Shown: positions 7,201 through 15,101 of the stretch, one piece after another
Position numbering within the stretch: position 1 is the first letter of the stretch
How the letters are laid out: every line of letters begins with the position of its first letter
NCBI GenBank assembly: GCA_910578195.1
Contig: CAJTOY010000003.1
Span: 1-64,000 of the forward strand
Direction: 5' to 3'
Source of the DNA: an uncultured Christensenella sp.
GTDB lineage: Bacteria > Bacillota > Clostridia > Christensenellales > Borkfalkiaceae
DNA length: 64,000 nucleotides
Program-made: the position numbers and the translations under genes
Notes under the pieces: generated by a model
Told to the model about the DNA's origin: nothing
Seen by the model: only the letters and a program-made list of their open reading frames with translations
Databases searched by the model: none

Positions 7201-9984
7201 GAGAAGATATCGGGCATAGCCGAAATATTCGCCGACGAGGAAGTCGGGGAAGAAACCGAGGAAGAAGAGGTCGCCGAGGATTATTCGAACCTTTCGGAAG
7301 CGGTAGCGGACGAGGTTGAAAAGCGCGTGACCGCGCGTCTCGACACCCTCGAAGAGAAGATATCGGGCATAGCCGAAATATTCGCCGACGAAGAAGTCGG
7401 GGAAGAAACCGAGGAAGAAGAGGTTGCCGAGGATTATTCGAACCTTTCGGAAGCGGTAGCGGACGAGGTCGAAAAGCGCGTATCGGCGCGTTTCGAGACC
7501 CTCGAACAGAACGTAAACAGAATTTCCGAATTAATGAACGCCGAGCCCGAAGAAGGCGAGGACGTGACCGTGGAAGAGTACGTCGAGGAAGATTTCACGG
7601 GGCTTTCGGAGGCGGTTGCCGACGAAGTGGAAAAGCGCGTATCTTACCGCTTGGAGGCTTTGGAAGAGAAGCTCGGTGCCGAACCCGCAGCAGAAGCTAC
7701 GGAGGACTATTCGAACCTTTCCGAAGCGGTTGCGAGCGAAGTCGAAAAGCGTGTTAACGCCCGCCTCGAAGCTTTGGAAGAGAACGTTTCGAAGATTACG
7801 GAAATAATAACCGCGGAAGCCGAGGAAGTGACCGACGAAGCAATCGAAGAGGTTGCCGAGGATTATACAAGCCTTTCCGAAGCGGTCGCGACAGAGGTTG
7901 AAAAGAGGGTTTCGTACCGTCTTGACAGCTTCGAAGAAAGCATTGCCAACACCAACGAACGCCTTGACGGCGTCGAAGAGAATATTGCAACGGTAAACGT
8001 GCGCTTTGACAGCGTTGACGACAGCTTTGCCAAGCTTTCCGAGCTCGTGCGTGAAAGCGCGGCTACGGACGGCGCGTCCGACGCGGTCGCGCACACCCTC
8101 CCCGTAATTGTCGCGGCGGAGATTGAAAAGGGCGTAAAGGACCGTCTGGATACCATAGAGGAAAATATCGCGAAGATAACCCACCTCGTCACAACCGAAG
8201 AGGAAATCGCCGAGTACGAGGAGTACGAGGTGCTCGACGAGGACGACGATTACGCGGGCAGAATTTCCGAAGCGGTTGCAAGCGAGCTTGAAAAACGCGT
8301 CGCAGACCGCCTTGTGACTCTCGAAGAGAACGTAAACAAGCTTACCGAAATGATGTCGTCGGAGGAAGTCGAAGAACCTTCCGAAGAGACCGACTACACG
8401 GTGCTTTCGGAGGCGGTCGCAAGCGAGGTCGAAAAGCGCGTATCCTACCGCCTCGACACTCTCGAAGAAAACGTAAACAAGCTCACCGAGCTTATAACAG
8501 CCGAACCCGAGGGCGAGGAAAGCTCGACCGAGGAGCTCGAAGTCGACTACACGGTGCTTTCCGAGGCAGTCGCAAACGAGGTTGAAAAGCGCGTTTCGGA
8601 CCGTCTTGTCACCCTCGAAGAAAACGTAAACAAGCTTACCGAAATGATGTCGTCGGAGGAAGTAGAAGAGCCTTCCGAAGAGACCGACTACACGGTGCTT
8701 TCGGAGGCGGTCGCAAGCGAGGTCGAAAAGCGCGTATCCTACCGCCTCGACACGCTCGAAGAAAACGTAAACAAGCTCACCGAGCTTATAACAGCCGAAC
8801 CCGAGGGCGAGGAAAGCTCGACCGAGGAGCTCGAAGTCGACTACACGGTACTTTCCGAGGCAGTCGCGAACGAGGTTGAAAGAAGAGTTTCAGTCCGTCT
8901 GGAAGCGCTCGAAGAGAACGTTTCGAAAATTACCGACATAATCACCACCGCGGACGAAGAGGTGTCTAACGAGGAAAGCAATTACGCTCAGTCGCCCGAT
9001 GTCGCGGACGAGGATTATACGGTACTTTCCGAAGCGGTTGCAAGCGAGGTCGAAAAGCGCGTATCCTACCGTCTCAACAGCGTAGAGGAGAATATCGCGA
9101 ACACCAACGCGCGCTTCGAAAGTCTGCAAGAGAATATCGCGAAGATTTCCGAACTTGTCGGAACCAACGCGGACGTCAAGGACGACGATTCGCTCAGCGA
9201 GGTCAAAGACGAGGTCAAGGAAATAAAGGAAATGCTTGCAAACGGCGTCATCGTCGCCGCTAACGAGGTAGCCGCCGCGCAGGCTGCGGAGGTCGTCGAG
9301 GAAGAGGAGCAGGAGCTTGTAACCGTAAGCGATTTGGTACCTCCCGCGCCCGTTGAACCCGCGCCCGACGAGGACGACGAATTCGAGGGCGAGGAAGAAC
9401 CCGACGACGGCGAGGACTTCCTTATCGACGTGCTCGATATGGACGCATTCTCCGACGACGAGCTTATGCCGGGCGAAATTTCCGATTACAGCGACGGCGT
9501 GGATTTCGCGAACATGATGAAATTCAAGCGCAGCTTTATTTCGAGAATAATTCAAAGCAGCGACGACAATAAACAGTACTACGGCGAAGTCAAGCACGCG
9601 TTGCTTTCGTACAGAAAGGTCAACTCGAACGTTGCCTGGGGCGCGGAGCGCTTCAACAAGGGCAGAGAAACAATCGCGAGAATGAAAATCCGCGGCAAGA
9701 CGCTTTGTCTGTACCTTGCGCTCGACCCCAACAACTACAAGGTTTCGGTCTATCACCACGTCGACGTTTCCGACAATAAGTCGGTTGCCGGCACGCCCAT
9801 GATGGTCAAGGTGAAGAGTCCCCTCGGCGTCAGAAAAGCGATAAGGCTTATCGACGAAATGCTCGCGCTTCGAAACGGCGAGAAGAGGGAAGTGCCCGAA
9901 CGCGACTACGCGGCAATGTATCCTTACGAAACCATCGAGGAATTAATCGAGGACGGTCTTGTCAAGGATTTAAGAAATAAGTAA
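4267..9984 (+). CDS. Giant coiled-coil repeat protein with conserved C-terminal domain
   Basis: A 1905-residue, very acidic cytoplasmic protein without signal peptide or membrane segment. Four zones are visible. Residues 1-300 are coiled coil with a recurring SEQxRRxExxYxxL unit. Residues 330-700 carry shorter units such as EEELAERIARKL. Residues 739-1620 hold about 17 copies of a unit of roughly 35 residues (DYSxLSEAVAxEVEKRVSxRLxTLEENVxKITE) separated by Glu/Asp-rich linkers. After an acidic linker, residues 1750-1905 form a globular domain (RKVNSNVAWGAERFNKGRE, RGKTLCLYLALDP) that I recall at the C-terminus of other Clostridia proteins of unknown function. Some repeats are near-identical at DNA level, so copy number changes recently. 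It could be a cytoskeletal or scaffold protein; function unknown. Confidence 0.85.
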   Translation: MPNDKNEIELNGAPKKADIIIKNTQNIASKQEDLSEQTRLAVSRLDEAIELFTRNNQDSAYIVKQSEELFAQLQSENSALKQELLYLAKQSENIYAGLAEKINELSEQAKTREEAMSGFADRINDVAEQTRRSEEAYTLITDKLADIAEQNKRSEEMYSELSGKLAAVKTVGAVERVVPAEVDLTAVLDKLNAVSEQIRRNDAAARGGDMTAVLDKLNVVSEQMRRTERAYADLSDRVSDRPAERTIIREKSDASAADITEVLDKITRLSEQLRRSDSAHSMLADKFEILSMRVEQYAFESNKAPAAYPQSGVTPVVIPAPAPVQTAREEIDYDKLAEKVASLITAREVVSPDYIASKVAEQIVIPETGAPNVNVTVDADYIASRVMEHINLPETVNVDGEEIADKVAQRLNRMNSTEIAASAVDFDEDNFADMLVDRLSVIKTDEDALVERIAEKLDALKGEESAPVRTVDFNEEELAERIARKLEGVKPEEVALDEEALAERIARKVGGYNTNVAPVTANVDLDEEELADAISLKVGSLKAEDFEILVDDEGCLSISKVIADNLDYNTISNIIADKLREALDLAAVNAPDYEEMAERISEKITVAGINEDAIAEKAAAVLSNYLPELDTEEITDKITGAVIDVVSAMPQPTLDSEEICNSISEKLIESQEDHDYDIVVDDDGISKITGLVSEEVTRETGVRFDKVEDDIARLSEAVAKIGEFVEAKDTVETTESAKDDYSGLSEVVAAEIEKGVAARLDNIQDDIAKITEVITAEDEPEEEYAEEDYAEDDYSKLSELVAAEIEKGVSAQLNSVADNVAKITEYLAEVENEEADEEALAEQEPSEYEDIAEDYTELSEVVASEVEKRVSARLDTLEAKITEIFTAEDEPEEYAEEEAEELDYSALSEVVAAELEKNVTARLDTLEEKISGIAEIFADEEVGEETEEEEIAEDYSNLSEAVADEVEKRVTARLDTLEEKISGIAEIFADEEVGEETEEEEVAEDYSNLSEAVADEVEKRVTARLDTLEEKISGIAEIFADEEVGEETEEEEVAEDYSNLSEAVADEVEKRVSARFETLEQNVNRISELMNAEPEEGEDVTVEEYVEEDFTGLSEAVADEVEKRVSYRLEALEEKLGAEPAAEATEDYSNLSEAVASEVEKRVNARLEALEENVSKITEIITAEAEEVTDEAIEEVAEDYTSLSEAVATEVEKRVSYRLDSFEESIANTNERLDGVEENIATVNVRFDSVDDSFAKLSELVRESAATDGASDAVAHTLPVIVAAEIEKGVKDRLDTIEENIAKITHLVTTEEEIAEYEEYEVLDEDDDYAGRISEAVASELEKRVADRLVTLEENVNKLTEMMSSEEVEEPSEETDYTVLSEAVASEVEKRVSYRLDTLEENVNKLTELITAEPEGEESSTEELEVDYTVLSEAVANEVEKRVSDRLVTLEENVNKLTEMMSSEEVEEPSEETDYTVLSEAVASEVEKRVSYRLDTLEENVNKLTELITAEPEGEESSTEELEVDYTVLSEAVANEVERRVSVRLEALEENVSKITDIITTADEEVSNEESNYAQSPDVADEDYTVLSEAVASEVEKRVSYRLNSVEENIANTNARFESLQENIAKISELVGTNADVKDDDSLSEVKDEVKEIKEMLANGVIVAANEVAAAQAAEVVEEEEQELVTVSDLVPPAPVEPAPDEDDEFEGEEEPDDGEDFLIDVLDMDAFSDDELMPGEISDYSDGVDFANMMKFKRSFISRIIQSSDDNKQYYGEVKHALLSYRKVNSNVAWGAERFNKGRETIARMKIRGKTLCLYLALDPNNYKVSVYHHVDVSDNKSVAGTPMMVKVKSPLGVRKAIRLIDEMLALRNGEKREVPERDYAAMYPYETIEELIEDGLVKDLRNK
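7020..7500 (+). repeat. Three near-identical coding repeats of about 153 nt
   Basis: Within the 1905-aa gene, a block encoding TARLDTLEEKISGIAEIF plus the following acidic linker occurs three times almost base for base, at a spacing of about 153 nt (51 codons). Near-identity including silent positions indicates recent tandem duplication. Confidence 0.85.
8340..8880 (+). repeat. Two near-identical coding repeats of 294 nt
   Basis: A two-unit block (98 codons) beginning around 8341 is repeated from about 8635 with only a few silent differences, for example GAAGAACCTT against GAAGAGCCTT. This is a second, independent tandem duplication in the same gene with a different period from the 153-nt set. 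Confidence 0.85.
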
Positions 9985-10003
9985 CTCAGGATAAATATAA
10001 AAA

Positions 10004-10034
10004 GGGGGTTGATTATTTTATCAACCCCTCTTTG
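10004..10034 (+). terminator. Terminator after the 1905-aa gene
   Basis: GGGGTTGAT pairs with ATCAACCCC (10005-10013 and 10020-10028) and is followed by CTCTTT. A second palindrome, CCCCGCATGCGGGG, lies about 20 nt further on, just before the RNase J ribosome site, and could fold in its leader. Confidence 0.75.
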
Positions 10035-10080
10035 ATGTGAATTGCCCCGCATGCGGGGACAAACCGTATAGGAGAACAGA

Positions 10081-11892
10081 ATGGAAAACAACAACAATAC
10101 CGAAAAGGTAAAATCCGCGCCGAAGAGAAAGGGTGCGCAAAACCCCGACAAGAGAAGGGCGGTAAAGCGCGCGGACAAGGCGCCCGCGGCTAAGGCGGTA
10201 AACCAGCGCCCCGCGAAAAAGCCCGTAAAGCGCGTTAAACACAAGGGCAACGCCGTGAGGATAATTTTTCTCGGCGGCGTGGGGGAAATCGGCAAGAACA
10301 TGACCGCGATTGAGTGCGGCGACGATATAATAATTATCGACGCGGGCGCGATTTTTCCGACCGACGAAACCCCCGGTTTCGACTTAATCGTGCCCGATAT
10401 CACCTATCTTTTGGAACGAAAAAAGAAGGTTCGCGGCGTAGTCTTAACCCACGGACACGAGGACCATATAGGCGGAGTGCCCTATCTTTTGAAGGAGCTT
10501 AAAGTGCCCGTCGCGGGTACGAAGCTTACGCTCGCGCTGGTGGACAACAAACTCCGCGAGCACCGCATAAACGACGCCAAGCTCATAACCATAAAGCCCG
10601 ACCAGCCCTTTCAGCTCGGTTGCTTCAAGGTACGTCCCGTTAACGTGAACCACTCTATTGCGGGCTCGCTCGCGCTCGCGATTGAGACCCCGCAAGGCGT
10701 GATTTTCCACAGCGGCGACTATAAAATAGACTTGACCCCCGTCGCGGGCGACCCCATAGATTTAAAAACCATTTCCGAGCTGGGCGCTTCGGGCGTGCTT
10801 CTCTATATGGGCGAAAGCACCAATATCGAGCGCGCGGGCTTCACTATGAGCGAGACGGTCGTCGGCGCGACGCTCGACAGACTTTTCGCGGAAAATTCCG
10901 ACCGCAGACTGATTGTCGCGACGTTCGCGTCCAACGTTCACCGTCTGCAACAGATAATCGACTTAGCCGTAAAGCACGGCAGAAAGGTTGCGCTTTCGGG
11001 CAGAAGCATGCTGAACGTTTTGGAAGCCGCCGAAAAAATAGGCGAAATACGCGTGCCCGACGGCGCGCTGGTCGACGTGAGCAAGATAAAAAACATGCGC
11101 GACAGCGAAATAGTAGTTATCTCTACGGGCAGTCAGGGCGAGCCAATGAGCGCGCTTTCGAGAATGGCTAACGGCGACAACCCCGCGGTTACCGTGGGCA
11201 AAAACGACACGGTCATAATCTCGGCTTCGCCCATACCGGGCAATGAAAAGCTCGTTTACAGAGTGATAAACAATCTGTACAGAAAGGGCGCCGACGTCGT
11301 ATACGAAAGCCTTGAAAATATCCATGTTTCGGGTCACGCGTGCCGCGAAGAACACAAGATTATGCACACCCTTTTAAAGCCGAAATATTTCATTCCCGTG
11401 CACGGCGAATACAGACACCTCAAAAAGCACATGCAGCTTGCCGAACAGCTCGGAATGCCCGAAAACCGCATGCTTATTCCCGATATCGGAAACTGTATCG
11501 AGCTGACGGTAAACGGCTTGCGCCGCGTTGAAAACGTGCAGTCCGGCTCGCGCCTTATCGACGGCGAGGGCATAGAGGACGAAAAGGCGAGCACGGTCAT
11601 AGAGGACAGACTTCAACTCTCCGAGGAGGGACTGTTCATAGTGTCGATAGCAGTGTCGGGCGGCGAGGTCGTGGGCGAACCCGCGATAAATTCGAGGGGC
11701 TTCGTTTTCGATTTCCACCGCGACTACAACAAGGAAATAAGGGAAGTTATTCTCCGCGCAATCGACAGCTATGATTTGCGCAACGGCACAATCGACGAAT
11801 TCAAGCGCGTCATAAAGCGCAATCTCAGAAACTATTTAATGAGAAAGACTAAGCAGTCGCCTATGGTAGTGCCCGTAGTCGTCGAAATTTAA
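10081..11892 (+). CDS. rnj: Ribonuclease J
   Basis: RNase J is a metallo-beta-lactamase/beta-CASP nuclease with endo- and 5'-3' exoribonuclease activity, central to mRNA turnover and rRNA maturation in Gram-positive bacteria. The zinc motif THGHEDHIGG lies around residue 123, followed by the beta-CASP insert (FASNVHRLQQI) and the late motifs SGHA and HGEYRHL near residues 420-445. The 603 residues include an extra, very basic Lys/Arg/Pro/Ala-rich N-terminal tail of about 57 residues, probably disordered and RNA-binding. The TAGGAG ribosome site supports the start. The stop codon is 1 nt before the second structured repeat element. Confidence 0.95.
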   Translation: MENNNNTEKVKSAPKRKGAQNPDKRRAVKRADKAPAAKAVNQRPAKKPVKRVKHKGNAVRIIFLGGVGEIGKNMTAIECGDDIIIIDAGAIFPTDETPGFDLIVPDITYLLERKKKVRGVVLTHGHEDHIGGVPYLLKELKVPVAGTKLTLALVDNKLREHRINDAKLITIKPDQPFQLGCFKVRPVNVNHSIAGSLALAIETPQGVIFHSGDYKIDLTPVAGDPIDLKTISELGASGVLLYMGESTNIERAGFTMSETVVGATLDRLFAENSDRRLIVATFASNVHRLQQIIDLAVKHGRKVALSGRSMLNVLEAAEKIGEIRVPDGALVDVSKIKNMRDSEIVVISTGSQGEPMSALSRMANGDNPAVTVGKNDTVIISASPIPGNEKLVYRVINNLYRKGADVVYESLENIHVSGHACREEHKIMHTLLKPKYFIPVHGEYRHLKKHMQLAEQLGMPENRMLIPDIGNCIELTVNGLRRVENVQSGSRLIDGEGIEDEKASTVIEDRLQLSEEGLFIVSIAVSGGEVVGEPAINSRGFVFDFHRDYNKEIREVILRAIDSYDLRNGTIDEFKRVIKRNLRNYLMRKTKQSPMVVPVVVEI

Positions 11893-11893
11893 C

Positions 11894-12016
11894 TAAAATT
11901 CATATATGCTTCGCAATACGGCGTCAAGCTCCGCTTTTCTTCGGGTCACTTACCGCAGTGTAAGCTCCCCTTGCAAATGCTCGCTTTCCTTGTCTTGCTC
12001 GCATCTCTGAATTTTA
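11894..12016. repeat. Dispersed structured element, copy B
   Basis: Second copy of the element at 3723-3844. Closing stem TAAAATTCA (11894-11902) pairs perfectly with TGAATTTTA (12008-12016). The core blocks GCTTCGCAATAC and CCTTGTCTTGCTCGC are identical to copy A and lie at the same 5-nt distances from the stem. The inner hairpin CTTAC/GTAAG is kept with a changed loop. The element begins 1 nt after the RNase J stop codon and ends 15 nt before trmR. Confidence 0.7.
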
Positions 12017-12031
12017 AAATCACATTTAATC

Positions 12032-12703
12032 ATGAAAAACGATAATTTTAATTACGCGCACAACGACACGTCCTCGGGCGAGCGGAAAACGCCGACGGCT
12101 ATTTTCAATATACCGTCGGTATCCGACAAGGTGCGTGCGTTGCGGGCGGGCGCTTTTTCGCGCAGAATACCCGTCGCCGACGACGAAACATTGAATTTTT
12201 TAATCACGCTTTTGTCCGCCGTAAGACCGAAAAATATTCTCGAACTCGGCACTGCGGTGGGCGTTTCCGGCGCGGTCATGCTCGGCGTGTGTCCCGAAGC
12301 GCGGCTTACCACAATCGAACGGGACGAAAATTTTTACGCCGAAGCACTGGCGAACTTTTCCGCCTTGAAAATGGACGAAAGGGTGACCGCGGTTTGCGGC
12401 GACGCGGGCGAAGTGCTTGAAACGCTGGGCGGGGAATTCGATTTTATCTTTCTCGACTGCGCAAAGGCGCAGTATATCAAATATCTGCCGCGGCTGAAAA
12501 AGCTTTTGAAAAAGGGCGGCGTACTGCTTGCGGACGACGTGCTTTTGTACGGCTGGATAACGGGCGAGGAAGAGGTGCCCAAAAAGCGAAAAATGCTCGC
12601 TCGGCACGTCAAAGAGTTTGTCGACGCGGTCACAAACGATAAAGAACTTACCACTACGATATTAAACACTGGCGACGGACTGTCGCTATCGGTGAAGCTA
12701 TGA
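12032..12703 (+). CDS. trmR: O-methyltransferase, TrmR type (tRNA 5-hydroxyuridine methylation)
   Basis: A 223-residue class I SAM-dependent methyltransferase of the YrrM/COG4122 group. Motif I reads ILELGTAVGVSGAVM (about residues 69-83), with the acidic strand FIFLDCAKAQYIKYLPRLKKLLKKGGVLLADD further on, as in catechol-type O-methyltransferases. In B. subtilis the homologue TrmR makes 5-methoxyuridine at tRNA position 34 and its gene sits next to the U32 proteins that make the 5-hydroxyuridine precursor. Here the next gene is such a U32 protein, overlapping by ATGA, which supports this assignment over a generic methyltransferase. No clear ribosome site is visible. Confidence 0.82.
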   Translation: MKNDNFNYAHNDTSSGERKTPTAIFNIPSVSDKVRALRAGAFSRRIPVADDETLNFLITLLSAVRPKNILELGTAVGVSGAVMLGVCPEARLTTIERDENFYAEALANFSALKMDERVTAVCGDAGEVLETLGGEFDFIFLDCAKAQYIKYLPRLKKLLKKGGVLLADDVLLYGWITGEEEVPKKRKMLARHVKEFVDAVTNDKELTTTILNTGDGLSLSVKL

Positions 12704-13890
12704 CCGAGTTGCTTGCCCCCGCGGGGAATTTTTCAAAACTTAAAACGGCGCTTTACTTCGGCGCGGACGCGGTCTACGTCGGCGGCAAAGCTTTTTCGTT
12801 GCGCTCGTTTGCGGATAATTTTACCCGCGACGAGCTCGCTTCTGCGATAAAGCACGCGCACGCGCTGAACAAAAAGGTTTACGTCACCGCGAACGTTTTC
12901 GCAAAAAACGGCGACATGGCGCCCCTTTGCGACTATTTTGCGTTTTTAGAGGAGGCGGGCGCGGACGCCGCGATAATTTCCGACAGCGGCGTTTTTTACG
13001 CTGCGAAAAAAAGTGCGCCTAAGCTTGCGCTTCATATTTCAACGCAAGCCAACTTAACCAACAAGTATGCCGTCAAATTCTGGCGCGACGCGGGCGCGAG
13101 CCGCGCGATACTCGCGCGCGAGCTTTCGCTTGACGAGATAGCCGAAATTCATTGCGAGGTGCCCGATATCGAGCTGGAAGCGTTCGTGCACGGCGCGATG
13201 TGCATTTCGTACTCGGGCAGATGTCTTTTGTCCGACTATCTGGCGAACCGTCCCTCCAACCGCGGCGAGTGCGTGCAGGCGTGCAGATGGAAGTATCAAA
13301 TACGCAAAAAGGACGACCTCTCCGACAGCGGCTGGCTGGATATGGAGGAGGATGGGCGGGGCACGTTCATTTTAAACAGCAAGGACTTGAACATGTCCGC
13401 GCACTTAAAGGATTTGGAGAAAGCGGGCGTCTGCTCGTTCAAGATAGAGGGCAGAATGAAGTCCGAGTACTACCTCGCGACGGTGATAAACGCGTACCGC
13501 CGCTGTATGGACGGCGGCTTTGACGAAGGGGTCGGACGCGAGCTTTTAACCGCCGCCCACCGCGACTATACGACCGCCTACGCCCTCGGCGAAAACAAAA
13601 ATACCGTCAACTATTCGGACAGCCAGACCAAGGGCGACTGCGACTACATAGCCAACGTGTTAAGGGGTGACAACGGCGAAGCCGTCGTCGAAATGCGCGG
13701 CAGATTTAAAAAGGGCGACACGCTCGAAGTGCTTTCGCCGAGCGGAAATTTCGGCAAAAGCTTTAAAGTGGAAAGCGCGTTCACAAGCGCGGGCGAGAGT
13801 GTGGACGACTGCAAGTTAGTACAGGAAAATTACCGCATAAGCTGCCCTTTTAAGCTTTCGGCGGGCGATATTTTAAGAAGAAGAAAATGA
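12700..13890 (+). CDS. U32-family protein (tRNA hydroxylation, TrhP-like)
   Basis: A 396-residue peptidase U32 family member. The family signature with clustered cysteines is present (EAFVHGAMCISYSGRCLLSD, then RGECVQACRWKY, about residues 160-200), and the N-terminus LLAPAGNFSKLKTALYFGADAVYVGG is typical. In B. subtilis and E. coli related proteins (TrhP) act in prephenate-dependent hydroxylation of U34 in tRNA; others (RlhA) act on 23S rRNA. Overlap with trmR (ATGA) favours the tRNA role. The next gene, aroA, also overlaps by ATGA and supplies chorismate-pathway flux, a fitting neighbour because TrhP chemistry uses prephenate; that link is inference. Confidence 0.85.
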   Translation: MTELLAPAGNFSKLKTALYFGADAVYVGGKAFSLRSFADNFTRDELASAIKHAHALNKKVYVTANVFAKNGDMAPLCDYFAFLEEAGADAAIISDSGVFYAAKKSAPKLALHISTQANLTNKYAVKFWRDAGASRAILARELSLDEIAEIHCEVPDIELEAFVHGAMCISYSGRCLLSDYLANRPSNRGECVQACRWKYQIRKKDDLSDSGWLDMEEDGRGTFILNSKDLNMSAHLKDLEKAGVCSFKIEGRMKSEYYLATVINAYRRCMDGGFDEGVGRELLTAAHRDYTTAYALGENKNTVNYSDSQTKGDCDYIANVLRGDNGEAVVEMRGRFKKGDTLEVLSPSGNFGKSFKVESAFTSAGESVDDCKLVQENYRISCPFKLSAGDILRRRK

Positions 13891-15101
13891 ACTTCGAAGT
13901 AAAAAACATTTACGGCAAAACCAAAAATTCCCCCGTTAGCGTAAGCGTCCCCGGCTCGAAAAGCATTACCGCGCGCGCGCTTTTGCTCGCCGCGCTTGCG
14001 GACGGCGAAAGCACGCTTTACGGCGCCCAGCTTTCGGACGACTGCAAAACCTTTCTAAACTGTTTAAAAGCCTTCGGCATCGAGTGCGCCGCGGACGGCA
14101 CGACGGTTAAAATCAAGGGCTGCGGCGGGAAGCTCGATTGCAGTTCCGCCGAAATCGACGTCGGCAGCGCGGGCACGGCGGCGCGGTTTCTGCCCGCGTT
14201 TCTTGCGTTTCAGAGGGGTAAGTTTACGCTGAATTGCTCCGAACAAATGAAGAGGCGCCCCGTCGCGCCCCTCATAGAAACGCTTAAAACCTTGGGCGCG
14301 GAGTTCACGTTTTCAGAAAAGGAAAATTCCTATCCGTTCAAAATTAATGGCGCTTCAAACCCCGCCGCCGAGCTTACGGTCGATATAAGCGAAAGCAGTC
14401 AGTTTCTGTCCGCGCTTTTGATTTCGGCGGTGTGCGCGGGCAAGCGCGTGAACATAAAAGCCGTCGGCGGGCACGGGCTGGACTACGTCGAAATGACCCT
14501 GAACATGATGTGGTCTTTCGGCGTGACCGTAAAAGAGGAAGGGAATACCTACTCGGTCGAGGGGAGATATTCTGCGAAAAAATACGATATCGAGCCCGAC
14601 GTTTCGGCGGCGTGCTATTTCTACGCAATGAATAAAATTCTCGGCACTAAGGCGTCGGTGAACGGCATGCTTGCGCACAGCATGCAGGGGGATAAAAAGT
14701 TTATTTCCCTCTTGAAAGACTTCGACGGCGGCAAGGTCGACATGCGCGATTTTTCCGACCAGGCGCTCACCCTTGCGGCGATTGCGCCCTATCTTTCAAA
14801 GCCGACCGAAATTTGCGGGGTCGCGCATATCCGCAGGCAGGAGTGCGACAGAATTCACGCAATGCGCGTCAATCTCGAAAAAATGCGCGTAGGGTGCGAG
14901 GAGCGCGCCGACGGAATTATAATTTATCCCGCCGCGCCTCAACCCGCGGAAATAGAGACCTTCGGCGACCACCGCGTAGCAATGAGCTTTGCCTTGACGG
15001 GGCTTCGCGCCGACGGAATTATAATAAAGAACGCGGAGGTCTGCTCAAAGACCTTCAAGGAATATTTCGAAGTGCTTGAAAAGCTATGGAACGAATTATA
15101 A
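13887..15101 (+). CDS. aroA: 3-phosphoshikimate 1-carboxyvinyltransferase (EPSP synthase)
   Basis: Catalyses condensation of shikimate-3-phosphate with phosphoenolpyruvate, the sixth step of chorismate synthesis. The 404 residues contain the substrate loop PGSKSITARALLLAALADG (about residues 22-40), the SAGTAARFLPA motif (about 91-101), the SSQFLSALL segment and the late RRQECDR and FGDHRVAMSFA motifs. No other shikimate gene is next to it; instead it lies inside an operon with trmR, trhP and dinB, overlapping the first by 4 nt and dinB by 16 nt. SKSITARALL is compatible with the usual fold; I make no claim on inhibitor sensitivity. Confidence 0.95.
   Translation: MNFEVKNIYGKTKNSPVSVSVPGSKSITARALLLAALADGESTLYGAQLSDDCKTFLNCLKAFGIECAADGTTVKIKGCGGKLDCSSAEIDVGSAGTAARFLPAFLAFQRGKFTLNCSEQMKRRPVAPLIETLKTLGAEFTFSEKENSYPFKINGASNPAAELTVDISESSQFLSALLISAVCAGKRVNIKAVGGHGLDYVEMTLNMMWSFGVTVKEEGNTYSVEGRYSAKKYDIEPDVSAACYFYAMNKILGTKASVNGMLAHSMQGDKKFISLLKDFDGGKVDMRDFSDQALTLAAIAPYLSKPTEICGVAHIRRQECDRIHAMRVNLEKMRVGCEERADGIIIYPAAPQPAEIETFGDHRVAMSFALTGLRADGIIIKNAEVCSKTFKEYFEVLEKLWNEL

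Noticed and set aside
8890..9759. 289-codon minus-strand frame
   Set aside because: Antisense to the 1905-aa gene; no start signals or recognisable domains.
3723..12016. The two structured repeats as insertion sequences with terminal inverted repeats
   Set aside because: The inverted ends differ in sequence between copies, no target duplication is visible and no transposase is encoded; a folded RNA or hairpin-directed insertion fits better.
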